Below, piece by piece: positions 32,766 to 44,744 of a stretch of 64,000 nucleotides of DNA. Each line of letters starts with the position of its first letter. Within the stretch, counting starts at the first letter, position 1. The notes under the pieces are model-generated. The model had not been told where the DNA came from and searched no databases. It saw nothing but the letters and a program-made list of their open reading frames with translations. The DNA comes from Luscinia megarhynchos (lineage: Eukaryota > Chordata > Aves > Passeriformes > Turdidae): assembly GCA_034336665.1 (NCBI GenBank), contig JAPFBE010000032.1:2232001-2296000 (forward strand), in the 5' to 3' direction. Position numbers and translations under genes: made by a program.

Positions 32766-33600
32766 GATTGTGACACTGCAGGGCCCTGGGGAAGCAAGGG
32801 GCCATTGTGACACTGCAGGGCCTCGTGGAACTGAGAGGACCATGGTGACACTGTGTATGACATGGCACCACAGAGCCAAGGGGCCACTGTGACACTGTGG
32901 GGCTACATGGAAGCAAGGAGTCCATGGTGACACTCTGGGTCCTGTGGAACCACAGAGGCCACTGTGACACTGCAGAACCAAGGAGAGCCTTGTGAGAGCC
33001 TGGGGCCAATGGAATCAAGGGGCCATTGTTCCACTGCAAGGACTCTTGGAACTAAGGGAACAATTGTGACACTGTGGTGCCCCATGGAACCAAGGGTCCC
33101 TGTGACACTGCAGGATCTTGTGAACCAGGGCTCCATTGTGACACTGCAGCACCAAGGAATTCATGGTGGCACTCGGAGGCCTCATGGAACCAAGAGGCCA
33201 CAGTGACACTGCAGGGCCTTGTGGGACCATGCAGAGCATTGTGACAGAGCAGGACCTCATGTAATGATGGGGACACTGTGACACTGCAGGGCCCATGGAA
33301 CCAAGGGGCCAGTGTTGCTCCTCAGGGACTCATGGAATGAAGGAAACATGTTTGACACCGTGGTGCCCCTTGGGACCAAGAGGCCATTGTGACACTGTGG
33401 GACCAAGGAGAGCATTGCTGCACTGCGAGACCTCATGGAACAAAGCATCCATTGTGGTACTGTAGGGCCTTGGGGCAGTAAGGGACTTTTTGACACAAAG
33501 ACGTCTCAAGGAACCAAAGGTACATTGTGCCACTGGGAGGCCTCATGGAATCATGGAGACCGCTGTGATATTCTGAGACCTTAAAGAACCACAGTGACAC
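32766..33600 (-). repeat. 36-37-bp minisatellite array, inverted
   Basis: The cleanest stretch of the family: GTGACACTGCAGGGCCTCATGG recurs at 36-37-bp spacing (for example 32768, 32805, 33065, 33101 and 33137). It lies between two CR1 fragments. Confidence 0.9.
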
Positions 33601-34145
33601 CTAGCTGGATGTGAGTGATGATCTGCTGGAGAGTAGGAAGGCCCTGCACAAGGACCTGGAGTGCTTCCAAAACTCACAAATGAGATTTAACAACACCAGG
33701 TGCTGCACTTTGGCCACAACAACCTCTGCAGTGCTCCAGGCTGGGCAAAGAGTGGCTGGACAGTGGCCAGGCAGAAAGGAACCTAGGGTCACTGATGGAC
33801 AGCAGGCTGGACATGAGCCAGCAGTGTGCCCAGGTGGCCATGAAGGCCAATGGCTCCTGGCCTGGATCAGGAATGGTGTGGCCAGCAGGTGCAGGGCAGT
33901 GGTTCTTCCCCTGTGCTGAGCACTGGTTGGGCAGCACCTCGAGTGCTGTCTCCAGTTCTGGGCCTCAAAATCTAGGAAGGACATGGAAGGGCTGGAGCGT
34001 GTCCAGAGAAGGGCAACAAGGCTGGTGAGGGGTCTGGAACACAAGTCTTGTGAGGAGCAGCTCAAGGAGCTGGGATTGTTCGTCCTGGAGAAGAGGAGGT
34101 TCAGGGAAAATATCATCACTTTCTCCAACTCCCTGACAAGAGGGT
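33601..34145 (+). mobile_element. CR1 LINE fragment
   Basis: CR1 sequence from the end of the RT region to near the 3' end (CTGCACTTTGGCCACAACAA, ATGAGCCAGCAGTGTGCCCAG, TGGAGCGTGTCCAGAGAAGG). The 3' terminus is missing and replaced by satellite. It overlaps in consensus coordinates with the copy at 32200, so the two are separate insertions or a duplication. Confidence 0.9.
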
Positions 34146-34565
34146 GTCTGTCTCATCTGCCTTTGAAACACTGGGAGTCCTCACTTTCAATCCTAAGGAA
34201 AAAGACTTTTCTTCTCATCCAGATGCCCATGGACAAAAGTGGGATTTGGCCTCCCAAATTCTATCAAAGGTTTCTTCCCTGACTACAGGTCTGGCTAGCC
34301 TTGGCCTCCTTGGGGTTGCCTCTAATCAGCCGTTGAAACCTGGGATTCCACCCTTTTGTTGCCTATGGAGAAGAACTGTCATTGTGGTTGAGGCACCCAT
34401 GACTTGAATGGAATTCAACAGTAAAAACTCCACAAATATCCAAAGGTTGCTTTCAGAAGAAAGATGGAAGGACAGACAGGTCTGGCCTTGGCCTCTGGTG
34501 AGTGCCTTTCATCTGCCTTCAAAACCCTGGGGTTGTGTGGTTTCCTTCCTATAGAAAGAAAACGA
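34146..34565 (-). repeat. ~187-bp satellite, inverted, about two units
   Basis: Words GAAACACTGGG, TTCAATCCTAAGGAAAAAG and CTAGCCTTGGCCTC are the reverse complement of the satellite at 37935-38790 and recur at about 170-190 bp. The following 34566-34734 is unassigned. Confidence 0.6.
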
Positions 34566-34734
34566 GCTCTGTGCTCAGTGAAATAGAGATTGAGAACAGT
34601 GGAGAAGAGCCATGGGAGGGAATGAAGGACAGTTTCAGAGATGGTGAATCCTTTTGACGTAGTAGAGAAGAGCCAGAGAAGAAAATAATTAATGCCAAGG
34701 GCGGCTTGGGTTGCCCAGATTGCACCAGAGGAGA

Positions 34735-35500
34735 AAGGAATTTCTCTCCCAAGGGAGGGCTGGAAGTGACACATCCCCGAGAAGTATTCTGGAGCAGCCC
34801 AAAGCTTTGTGAGGCCAGGCAGGGCAGGCAGGATGCAGAGCTGTCAGCAAAGGAAGGGGCCAGCGAGGTGGGGCAGCCGGGGGATGACTACATCCTGCAG
34901 GGACAGAGGCGCAGGGCATGGACACCATAGGACAGCCTGGGCTGCACAGGGCACAGGGATGATCAGCAGCTGACAGACCCTGACAGAGCCAACTCCTGCA
35001 ACACTTGGGCCATGGCTGCTGGCCCTGGGCCTGAGGCCAGCAGGGGACAAGTGAGCCTTGCTGTGCTGGGGCTTCATTGCCTCCTTGTCCCTTCTCAGCA
35101 GCCTGGCAGGGGCCACTCCATGGTCCTGCCCTTGGCATTGCATATCCCCAGAGCCCAGTGCCCCGGGAAGAGTCCTGAGCAATGAGGGAGGGACAGGATC
35201 TGCCTTGCCAGGGGCTGGGGCTCAGCCCTTGGCCCTTCGGATTCATGAAACACATCCAGGTTTGCTCAGCATCAGGGACATTTTTCCCTTGTTTGCATTC
35301 TCATGTCATCACTGCCACCAGTGTTCTGGAACCCGGGGACACTTTCTCAGTTGTGTCCTCTCAGTGGAACCCATTAAAAGTTAAAGAAACTTGAACTTTG
35401 AGTTCTTGAGAAGTTTTTTGAGCACACTCTCATGGACTGAGTGATGTAAACAGCACCAAAGCCCCGAGAGGGTCATTAAAGTCATGGTCACCTGACTTTT
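34735..35500 (+). repeat. Dispersed repeat R1, uninterrupted copy
   Basis: Matches 12390-13038 and continues into the part found at 13610-13930, without the AT-rich insert. It ends near CATTAAAGTCATGG. Confidence 0.75.
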
Positions 35501-35569
35501 TCAGAGGATGTTCTCATTGATGTTCCAGCAGTCAAATCTGTTCAAATACTTTCCTCAGGGCTTCCTTGA

Positions 35570-35790
35570 GATGACAGGTGTCCACCAGAGGCCAAGGCTA
35601 GCCAGAGCTCTCTGTCCTGCCAGCTTTTGTGTTGGAGAACACTTGCATATGGGGAAGTTTTCAGGAGGAGTATCAATTTTGGCTGTGGAAAGACGGATGT
35701 TTCTTTTCCAAAGGAAGGGAAGTACGAGGCCCCAGTGCTCCAGGGGAAGCTGATGATGAGCAGCATCCCTTGACATACCAGGATCAGCTG
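35570..35790 (+). repeat. ~187-bp satellite, one unit
   Basis: CACCAGAGGCCAAGGCTAGCC through TTCTTTTCCAAAGGAAGGG to CCCCAGTGCTCCAGG corresponds to one monomer of the array at 37935-38790. Confidence 0.65.
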
Positions 35791-35829
35791 GACCTGTCAG
35801 GTTGCTCCCGGGAATCAAAACCAGCCAGA

Positions 35830-36285
35830 TCTGTTTCATTTTCCCTTTGTTCCATGAGTGCCACAATGTTCTCCTTGCTTCTGCAGTGTCACAATGGCCC
35901 CTTGCTTCCCTGAGGTCCTGCAGGATCACAATGGCCCTTTGGTTCCATGAGGCCTCACAGTGTCACAATGGTCTCCACGGTTCCATGGGGCCTTGCAATG
36001 CCACAATGGTCTCCATGGATCCACAGTGCCCTCCAGGATCACAACGGCCCTTTTGATGTACGAGGCCCTGTAATGCAGCAATGGCCTATTGGTTCCACAA
36101 AGCCCTGCTGCTTCACACCGGCCCCTTGGGACCATGCAGCCCAGCAGTGCCACAGTGATGTCCTTGGTGCCACGAGACCCCACAGTGTCACAGTGGTCTC
36201 TTGGATCCATGATACTGTGCAGTGTCACAATGGCCCCTTCATTTAACCAGGCCCCAAAGTGTCACCATGTCACCACAGTAAGGAA
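35830..36285 (+). repeat. 36-37-bp minisatellite array
   Basis: About twelve units with CACAATGGCCCCTTG and GGTTCCATGAGGCC words. Confidence 0.8.
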
Positions 36286-36445
36286 ACCACGGAGCCCCAG
36301 AGTTTCAGGGGCAGATAAGCGGCATCCACCAGAGGCCAGGGCCTAGCAGACCTGTCTGTCCTGGCAGGTTTGTCTGGGTGCAGCCCTTGGATATTAGAAG
36401 TTTTGAATGTTGAATCCCAATTTCAGCCCTTTTTTTGCCTGCAGG
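36286..36445 (+). repeat. ~187-bp satellite, partial unit
   Basis: GGAGCCCCAGAGTTTCAGGGG and CACCAGAGGCCAGG to TTGAATCCCAATTTCAGCC correspond to the satellite monomer. Confidence 0.6.
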
Positions 36446-36448
36446 AGT

Positions 36449-37920
36449 GTTGGAGTCTGTAAGTCAAGAGTCTCTCTGAATTCTTCAGAGAGAAATCAGA
36501 GTGCAGGGATTGAATTAAAACCTTTGGATGGATTCAAGTATGTTAAGCCACACACACACAAAATAGAGATGTAAGTTTAAGTTTTGGAATAGGTAAGCAA
36601 GTAAGTAAGTCATTAGGAATAAGCTTTAAGTGCTTTTAGTGAGTAAAAGGTCTCAGATGCCAGAGTAGAAGTGTGAGTTCTAGTGAAGGTTGAAAAATCT
36701 AGTCGCAGATACTAGTGTTTCCATGGAGGTTACAGGAACATAGTTTTAGACATAATCAAACTATAGTAAGAAGATTGCTTGCATTTTTCAGATAGAACAA
36801 GATAGACCATATGCATAGTTTATACATAACCTAGCGTGCTTGTCTTGGTTTAAAGGACAGGTGTCTGCCAATAAAGGCAGAAGTTTTCCTTTGAAGTAGA
36901 GGCTTTAATCCAGTCCCCCCCCCCAAGTATTATAAATGTTTGAATTCAAGACTCTGAGGTAGAGATAAGGGGGTAGGAATAACAGCTCCTTTACTAATAT
37001 ATCTAACCTCACAAACAGAAACAACAGCAGTCGTTAAAACTACCAACAACACAGAAATTAAAACTCGGTCCCAGTCCTTTCTTTAGCTGTGGGCACACTC
37101 TCTCTGCCCTCGGTCCCAGTGCTCCAGACAAACAAAGCCCGGTGGCCGCAGAGAGGCGGGAGCGCAGGCGGGAAGCGCGGCAGCTGCCACGCCGGTCTCG
37201 GGTGGGAGCGGCTGGAGCGGGCAGCTCCTCGCTCACTGTTGTGTCCGGGTGATCAGCTGTGTCCACAGAGGCAGGAGGCTGCAGCGGGGCGAACACAGGG
37301 CAGGTGATCACAGAGGGTCTGGACGCGTGGCTGGAGACGGGGCGTCCTCCTCCGAGCTCGCCGGAAACACGAGTCCTCCCCTCTGGAAGCCTGAGAGCCT
37401 CTTCGCCAGCTCAACTCCCACCTACCCCTTTTGTCCAGAGTCATCAAAAGTCCTGGGTGTAACCCGGCCAGCTCCATTGGCATGATAATGGGAAAAATTT
37501 TTTAAATTGATACAGTAATAGAAAAACACTCAACCCCAACAGTGCTAAAAAACTAGAATTCTAATAGTTTAAGATGTAGTGCTTTGAGATTTTGTCTTTA
37601 GTTTTTTGGGAAGTTTCTATATAAGAATCTATGCATTAGGGTGAGCACTTCACTTCTGCACTTCACTTCGCTTTGCCTTTTGCTTTTGTTCCTGCTCTTT
37701 TGCCACCACCATCATCACCCAAAGAAGATCAGAGCTGCCGCAGCAACATCAGCTTCCTGGGACCTTGACAGGAGCAGCTTCTTCTTCTAATTGGGACGCT
37801 ATACCAAAACCTACGCTTGTGACTCTTTGCCTTTCGAAGCTGATGCGCCTTTGCAATAAACAACTTCATAGCAACTATTATCTGCTTGGCTCATTAAAGA
37901 AGACAATCACAACCCGACAA
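36449..37920 (+). repeat. Older LTR-like element carrying a nested solo LTR
   Basis: Sequence left (36449-36840) and right (37542-37920) of the nested LTR forms one block starting TGTTGGAGTC and ending CCCGACA. A TATA box (CTATATAAG, about 37616) and AATAAAC (about 37855) are in order in the right part. The sequence ATGGTGCCTAGAGC just after could be a primer-site remnant. Family not recognised. Confidence 0.45.
36841..37541 (-). repeat. Solo LTR of the ERV-B family (701 bp), nested
   Basis: On the minus strand it begins TGTTGGGGTTG and ends CCAAGACA; it aligns with 8921-9621. It is flanked on both sides by GTGCT, a perfect 5-bp target duplication. It interrupts an older LTR-like block. Open frames in its GC-rich centre are not genes. 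Confidence 0.95.
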
Positions 37921-37934
37921 ATGGTGCCTAGAGC

Positions 37935-38790
37935 ATTGGAGAATTAAGCCCACAGTGGAGAAGGCCAGTTCTTTTCCACAGAAAGGGAAGCACAGAGCCC
38001 CATTGTTTAGAAGACAGGTGAGATCCGGCCCTCAGGAAGCCAAGGACAGCCAAACCTATCTGTAATGGCAGCTTTAGTGTAGGAGCAATCTTTGGATATA
38101 GGAATTCTGGAGGTGGAATCTCAATTTCAGCCATGGGCACCTAGAGAAGAAGGACGGCTTTTTCCCACTGGAAGGAAATCATAGAGCCCCAGTGTTTCAG
38201 GGGTAGGTGAGCAGTAGCCACCAGAGGCCAAGACCAGCCAGATCCATCTGTCCTTTTTTCTGGGAGCAATCCCTGGTCACACGGAATTTTGGAGGCAGAA
38301 TTCCGATTTCAGTCATGAGCCCCTGGACAAGGATGGATCTTTTCTATAGGAAGGAAAGCATGGAGCCCCAGTGTCTCAGGGCAAATTAGGGGAGACCACC
38401 AGATGCCAAGGCCAGCCAGACCTGTCTGTTTTGGTAGCTATTGGTGTGGAGAAACTCTTGTGGATAGGAATTTTAGAGGAAAATACCAGTTTTGGCCATG
38501 AGTTTCTGTGCAAGAGGGACAATTCTTTTCCATAAGAAGAAAAGCAGTGAGCCCCAGCGTTTGAAGGCAGGTGAGAGCAAGCTCTCAGGAAGACAAGGGC
38601 AGTCAGGCCTGTTGGTAATGACATCTTTTTGTCTGGGAGCAATCCCTGTATATTGGGAATTTTGGAGGCAGAATCCTGTTTTGGCCATGGGTGCCTGGAT
38701 GAAAAGGACAGTTCTTTTCCATTTGAAGGAAAGCCCAGAGCTCCAGTGTTTAAGGGGCACATGAGAAGAGACCCTTGACATGCCAACGGC
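37935..38790 (+). repeat. ~187-bp satellite array, about 4.6 units
   Basis: The phrase TTCTTTTCCA followed by GAAAGC and AGCCCCAGTGTTTCAGG recurs near 37968, 38157, 38336, 38523 and 38712, i.e. every 179-190 bp. Each unit also holds CCAGAGGCCAAGGCCAGCC and GGAATTTTGGAGGCAGAAT words. Confidence 0.8.
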
Positions 38791-38799
38791 AGTTGGACC

Positions 38800-39412
38800 A
38801 GTCAGGCCAAGCCAACCACACCTGTTCCCTTGGTTCCCTTGGATCCATGGGGCCCTGCTGTGTCACAATGCACCTTTGGTTCCATGGTGCCCCATAGTGT
38901 CACAATGGTATCCTTGGTTCCATGGTGTCAGAATGGACCCTTCATCCCATAGAGACCCACACTGTTCACTGTACTGCCCTAGATTCCATGAGGCCCTGCC
39001 ATGCTGTAATGGCCTCTAGTGCTCCAGTGGGTCCCAAAGTGTCAGAATAGTCTCCATCATTCCATGAGGCCCTGCAATGTCACTGTGCTCCCCTTGGTTC
39101 TATAGGGCCCCACAGGGTAACAATGGAGTTTTGCTTCCATGAGTTCATCGGTTTAATGGCTCATGGCTCCATGAGGCCACACAGTTTAACAACGAACCCT
39201 TGGTTCCATGAGCTTCTGTAGTGTCACCATGATCTCCTGGGAACCGCATTGTCACAATGGACAATTGATTCCATGGGGTCCTGCTGTGCCACAATAAATA
39301 AATCCTTAGTGCTGTGCCACAATAAATCCTTCGTGCCATGAATGAGGTTCTGGAGTGTCACAGCGGTCTCTCTGATTCAACAAGGCTCTGGAGGGTCACA
39401 ATGGCCCCTGGG
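38800..39412 (+). repeat. 36-37-bp minisatellite array
   Basis: Degenerate units up to the exact left end of provirus D. Confidence 0.8.
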
Positions 39413-40058
39413 TGTGGGGGTCCAGGGAGTCCCTCTGGACCTTCCAGGAGAGCGGAGACCCCCCTGTCCAACCCCTGAGAGACCCCCGAGTGAGGCCAGG
39501 GGGGTCAGAGAGCTGGATTCAGCTCGTCAGGGACATTTGCTTTCCTGCAGAGGAGAAATGCGACCTTTGAGAGTAACTAGGGTCTGAATTACATATTTAA
39601 CATGTAGAAAATGTGGTTTTTAGGATTGTTTATATTATCAGTCACAAAGCCAAGATGGAGAATTTGGGGTGTGGTATCTTTTTTCTTCTTCTTCTTCTTA
39701 CCCTCCATGTTGGTGTGGGATGCTGGGAATCACAGATTGGTTGGGGACAAAACTAGACATTGTAATAAAACTTTGTAGTATTGGAATATTATTGTAAACA
39801 TAAAATACGTAGCATAGAGTATAAAAGATAAGTTCAGCCCTCGGTGGACAGACTTTCGTCCTGGACACGGTGGTGACCAGACTGCTGCTCGCGAGCAAAG
39901 AACACTTTATAGATAACAAATAATAAACAGACCTTGAGCCCGGACGACTGTCTCCTGCAGTTTCTCTTCGGTTGCTTCGGGAATTCCCTGTGCCCTGAAC
40001 CACCCTCCTATGTCCATCTGAGTGGTCTCGGCCACAAAGAGACCCCCAGACAGTGACA
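39413..40058 (+). repeat. Provirus D 5' LTR (646 bp)
   Basis: TGTGGGGG to GTGACA. TATAAAAG at 39820-39827 and AATAAA at 39922-39927 mark promoter and polyadenylation signal about 100 bp apart. A (TTC)n tract lies near 39680-39700. Confidence 0.95.
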
Positions 40059-40060
40059 TC

Positions 40061-40078
40061 TGGCGTCCCTGGGTGGGC
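40061..40078 (+). promoter_or_regulatory. Primer-binding site, tRNA-Asn type
   Basis: TGGCGTCCCTGGGTGGGC, 2 nt after the LTR, matches the complement of the tRNA-Asn 3' end. Confidence 0.85.
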
Positions 40079-40569
40079 TCGGTGGGCTCCACCTTGGCCG
40101 GGGCATCAGCTTGGCCGTGGTGGGCACCAGCTTCAGCTGCTGTGATCTACAAAGGTAGATACAGAAGAGCTCCGATCCAGAAAAACTCCCTGACAGAAGA
40201 AGCCACCTGAAGAGAGAAAACTGCAGAGAAGAGACCTTGAACAGTTGCCAGAAACCAGCTACCAGGCACAGAGATGGAGGAGACCCCCCCAGGCAGAGAC
40301 ATTTGGCACGGGCCGTGGTGGATCCTTGTTGCCTGCAAAAACAGGTACAGACCCCCAGAAGACCGAGCTTCAGAAGAGGCACGCTGTTGAAAAGGACTGC
40401 AGAGGAGATTTCTGGCCCTCTGCCAAGAAAAGCCGAGGTCCAGACGCGAGTCGGAGAGGAGGTGTCCCGGGAAGCCTCGCTCCTGTGCACTGCTGGTCGG
40501 TTTCAGGAACCTCCGAATCGATTTTGGGCAAATTGCTTTTGGGTAAGACGGTTCAGATTTCAGACACAT

Positions 40570-40860
40570 CATAGGAACACTATAGGCAGAGCTTTTAGCA
40601 AGGAACAGTTCACTTTACTATTTACTTTAAAAAGTTTAGCTTCTGTTTAGCCTGTCTCTGTCACAGAGAAGGAATTCAGAGATTTACTTGTGTGGGTGAA
40701 GCTTCATTACCCACAGGCAGAAACAAATGTGCTATTTAGAACTCTGAGAGATAAGGGAGTGAAGGACTTCCGAAAGTGTAGTTTTAGCCAGTCTCTCCTA
40801 GCCATGAGTTGGGGGAGGGAAGTCCTTGGCAAAAAGCAATTAAAGTCCCTTTGAGACTGG
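40570..40860 (+). pseudogene. Possible gag matrix remnant of provirus D
   Basis: Translated pieces here (such as a LLVWVKLHYPQAE-like segment near 40690) have the feel of a beta/alpha-type matrix domain, located where gag should start. Frames change and stops follow quickly. I see no capsid or nucleocapsid motif afterwards. 40079-40569 is leader without recognised content. Confidence 0.25.
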
Positions 40861-43020
40861 GGAAGGATTCTCACCTAGCCATGAGCTGGGGGAGGGAAGT
40901 TTATGGCTGCCTTGCCGGCGGCAGCCAGTTCAACAAAGCCTTGTTAGTAGTAGCAAGGTCGGGAAAAATTAAGTTAGAAATATTTTCAAGTGAGTTAAAG
41001 AACTCAGATTTTTACTTCTTCACCCCTTCATAAACCCTGATCCCAGGAGGTGGAGGGCGCTTACAGACGACTCCCCCGGGCCGTGGGGGACAGAGGGAGG
41101 GGGAGAGAATTCGCGAGGGGCGAGGGAAAGCGCGCCGAAACACTGCTGGGGGCGTGGAAAAGCCACGCCAAGGATTCAAGGGAAGCGCGCGGGAAACACA
41201 AAACCCGGAAGTGTCAGCGATAGGGACACAGAGCCCTGTTTCAGGGAAAGACAGATTCAAAAGGGGAAAGAAATTCATGCTTTGTAAAATCAAAGGAGAG
41301 AAATGTAACAACTTTTAAGCAATTTGCAGGGCACAGCAGCGTGAGGCCAGCAGCCCGGAGCTCTCCGAGGGAGGGGGCACAGCCGCCTCGCTCCCAGAGG
41401 GCACTGACAGCGCCCCCGCTGCCATCCCCTGCCACGCACAGAGCCAGTGCTGCAGAGGGGAGGGGAATGGGCGGTGCAGAGATGCCAAGAGCTGTTTTAT
41501 CTATATTGTGGAGAACAAGCAGAACCAGGGAATTGATAAGAGACTCAGTTTTATTTTCAGTTCTTGTATGTTAAACTAAGGTGTTTGGTTTTGTATTGTT
41601 GTTAGAAAGATGCTGAAATTTTAAAAATGGTAAAGGTATTTTAATAATATTAGGTATTTTAATAATTGAAGGTATAATAAGGTATTTGGTATTTGATTTG
41701 AATAGATATTACATATATTTAGTGACTTGCTATTTCTCAGATATGAGTGGACGTTTATTTAAATGTTAACATTGAGTTTTAATTTTTCTAAAATTAATTG
41801 TTTCAAAGAAACCAGTTTTTAAGCATTTGCAATACTGTCAATGTAAATTAATAGATTTTGGATTTTATAAGGAAGAAGCTTGTAAATTTATGTTTTGCAA
41901 ATTTATTTTATATATCAATATTTTAGTTTTTCTTCAAACCAAATTGCAATGGATTTCTAGTTTACATTTTTCAAATTATTAATGAAATGCTGTGTGAACA
42001 TAAATCAAGACCACTTCTAGGATCATCATTTGAATTGTAAAATTTAATCTGAATCAAAAATTCCTTATATATATTGGAAAAGCAGTATTTATCTATCAGT
42101 TTGATTTTAAAATTCAAATTTAGTTTCAGTATTTAATTTTTAAAACACTGTAATAAGATTGTATGAATTCTGGATCCACTGTTTCATTGTTTAATTTGAA
42201 GCCTTTCAATATTTCAAGTAAGTTTTGGAAAGCCTCCAGTCCTTGAATCAAAAATGTAAAAATAATTAGTTAAGTTGTGAACTTATCGTTTCTTTGTTTT
42301 TCTTTTGTTAATTCTCTATTTTAGGAGGTCTTTTGTGACCTGGCCCTGTGCTGGTTTTGAGTGTTTTTTAGAATCCCAAAAAATTATTTGAGCTTCACTC
42401 TCAGAATGAATTTTTAGTGTTATGGTTTTCCTGAGTTGCTATCACAGAAGCACTGCAACAGCTTGCCATGTTTAAAACATCTCACCCTAAAGAAGAATTT
42501 TAGAGAAAACGAGTTGCAAAAGGAATTTGATTTCTTTTTCACCTTGAAATGTTTAATTGTAGTTTTGTTAAGACTTGTGGGTTTTTTTTCTTTAATAAGA
42601 AGATGTCAAGGAGTTCTCTTCCGATTAGAGTTTAGGCTCTGGCCAAGCCTTGATTCTGACTGAAAGAGAAAAATGTCTAAACCCAGGTGTTTTCTGCATC
42701 AAAATAATATTCCAGTCGTTTAGATTGGCAATTTGACCTTATCGATATAGCAGCTGAAGCTGACTTTGAAGTGAATTTGGTGTTCATTTTCCGGAGATGA
42801 CCATCTAATTCCACGTTGAATCAAGGTTTGTCAGCTGTTTGCAGACCCTGAGGTGATGACACAGTTTTTTTAAGATTGATGATTATCTAATTTTGTAAAT
42901 GTATGTCTGTTGTTTAAAGTATTGTTAATTGTTGTATTGTGTTTTACCTGCAGAAGATGTAAATTTTAGGAGGTTTGGTTTGTTTTTTAAATAGTATTGT
43001 GGTATTGTAAATTTTTGTTA
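40861..43020. other. Provirus D interior without recognised coding content
   Basis: 41030-41470 is GC-rich with CpGs; 41570-43020 is very AT-rich with no convincing open frame. Capsid, nucleocapsid, protease and N-terminal RT, which should occupy this space, are not recognisable. Confidence 0.5.
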
Positions 43021-43029
43021 GATAATAGT

Positions 43030-43270
43030 TAAAGGAAAATTCTCCAGTTTTGATCAAAAATCTAGAGACAGAGAAAGTTGAAAAGCTTTCAAAGTAAGCA
43101 TTTGGGGGAAGGGTTCTGCTTGTGTCTCCACAGAGAGAGGACAGAGATGAGAGCCAGTGAGACAGATGAGGCAATGTCCGGCCAAGACGCGGGCAGATGC
43201 CAGCCCTGGAAGTGAAGGGGCAAGCTCACAGATTGAATCAGAAACAAAGATCATGAACTTCTCTCCGGAC
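43030..43270 (+). pseudogene. Duplicated integrase C-terminal-like segment
   Basis: The words GTTTTGATCA, GAAATTTAGAAACAG-like and TGTGCTTGTGTTTCCACAGA-like sequence make it homologous to 44745-44990, which encodes the end of integrase (VPAKYVKLY motif). Here it lies upstream of RT pieces, so it is out of normal order. Confidence 0.45.
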
Positions 43271-43302
43271 AGCTGACTTGGAAAACTGATAAACCTCTTT
43301 AG

Positions 43303-43640
43303 ATGGGGGCCTTCAAAAAAAAAGCAATTGAGTGCTTTGAAGAATTTAGTCAAGATGGTGATTTGCTCATTGTGGCATTCATGCAACAGAAGCTGCAAGA
43401 AGCTCATGACTGTCTGATCGCAGAAGTGCAAAAGGCTGGTTTGGAAATTAGCATTTCAAGATTTGGGAAATTGCACCCTGGAATTTTTTTATGTTTGTTA
43501 ATTTGAAGAAGACCTCTGGTTCATGGAAATTGTTTCATGATCTCAGAGAGCTGAATGAGATTGTAAAGCCTCAGAAAATAGAAGTCAGCTCAAAAACCAA
43601 GAATTTGCAAGACCTACAACAACTTTTTTATTTTACTAAT
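43303..43640 (+). pseudogene. pol: Shuffled reverse transcriptase pieces
   Basis: A short open frame (43303-43506) ends with a segment like the RT palm after the catalytic box (DLLIVAF.., LQEAHDCLIAEVQKAGL). It is followed by a finger-domain-like piece (SGSWKLFHDLRELNEIV, near 43515) and then thumb-like NLQDLQQL. In an intact RT the finger piece precedes the palm piece, so the order is changed or the piece was copied in. Betaretrovirus/ERV-K-like style. Confidence 0.5.
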
Positions 43641-43904
43641 CCCTGAAAACAATTTTTGCAGATTTAAAAATAATAGCTCAGACCATAATAGAGGGAAAGA
43701 TAAGGCTGATGACAATGACAGGCAGAGATTTTTTTATAATGTATTTACCCTTGAGAAAGCAATGTTTTGATTGGGCACACCAAAATCACAGGATTTGGCA
43801 ATTGCATTGTTAAATTATACAGATATTTGTACAATTCTTTACCCGAGTCATAGGTTGTTAAAAGCAAAATTGAGTTTCAAAGAAAAATCAAAAATGAGTG
43901 AGGA

Positions 43905-44477
43905 ACCATTGGATGGGATCACAGTATTCACTGATGGTTCAAGGTAAACTCACAAATTAATAATTACATGGCAGAATTCAGTCACAGGAAAATGGGAGTC
44001 AAATGTGGAAATAGTGCAAGGTTCACAACAAATTGTGGAATTGGCAGCAATGTCAGAGTTTTTAAATTGTTTTAGCAACCCCTCAATTTAATCACAAATT
44101 TAGCATATGTGACCAACGTAGTTAAAGGATTGGAAAAATCAATTTTGAAGGAAATAAGCAATGACATTCTGTATTCATATTTATCATGTATGAAAACATT
44201 GCTGAAAAGCAGGACACATAAATATTTTATTATACATATTAAAGCAGACTTATCACTCCCAAAAATTTTAGTAGAAGGAAACGTGCAAGCAGACAAATTG
44301 ACCATGTCTTTTTTGCAAACCTTGCAAGATATTTTTGAGCAGGCAAAATTAAGCCATGCATTTTTTCATCAAAATACACAAGCATTGATTGAATCTTTTC
44401 ACATTTCAAAAGCCAGGCAAAAGAAAGTATTTAGTCCTGTCCAGATTGTCAAATGGTACAGCCACCAGTTTTTATGA
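43905..44477 (+). pseudogene. pol: RNase H and integrase N-terminal remnant of provirus D
   Basis: VFTDGS (near 43926) is the first RNase H motif, followed by a TAA; ELAAMSEF gives the Glu motif. Later HIKADLSLP and QADKLT resemble the RNase H end. The integrase zinc region shows His (SHAFFHQN) but the Cys pair is missing and the frame stops at 44475-44477. The DDE core is absent between here and the C-terminal piece at 44745. Confidence 0.6.
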
Positions 44478-44744
44478 GAGCAGTCAACCCTAGGGGACTG
44501 CAAGGTCTTCAACTGTAGCAGACAGAGTTGACAAAATACTTTTTGGAAAACTGAAAAACATTTATATTTTAGTTGACATCTTTTTTAGGAGCAATTTCAG
44601 AAGAACAAAAAGGAGGGAGGCAGAAGCTGCGCCTCACATGTGGTTGAACAAAAGTTTTAGATATATTAAACTTCTTAAATAGTTCTTTTTCAGAGCGAAC
44701 TCTATCAATTATAAGACATTTTACAAATGATACAAGGGCAAAGC

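Noticed and set aside
16485..33600. CRISPR-like regularly spaced repeats
   Set aside because: Units are degenerate and contiguous, without conserved repeat plus unique spacer structure, in a vertebrate genome.
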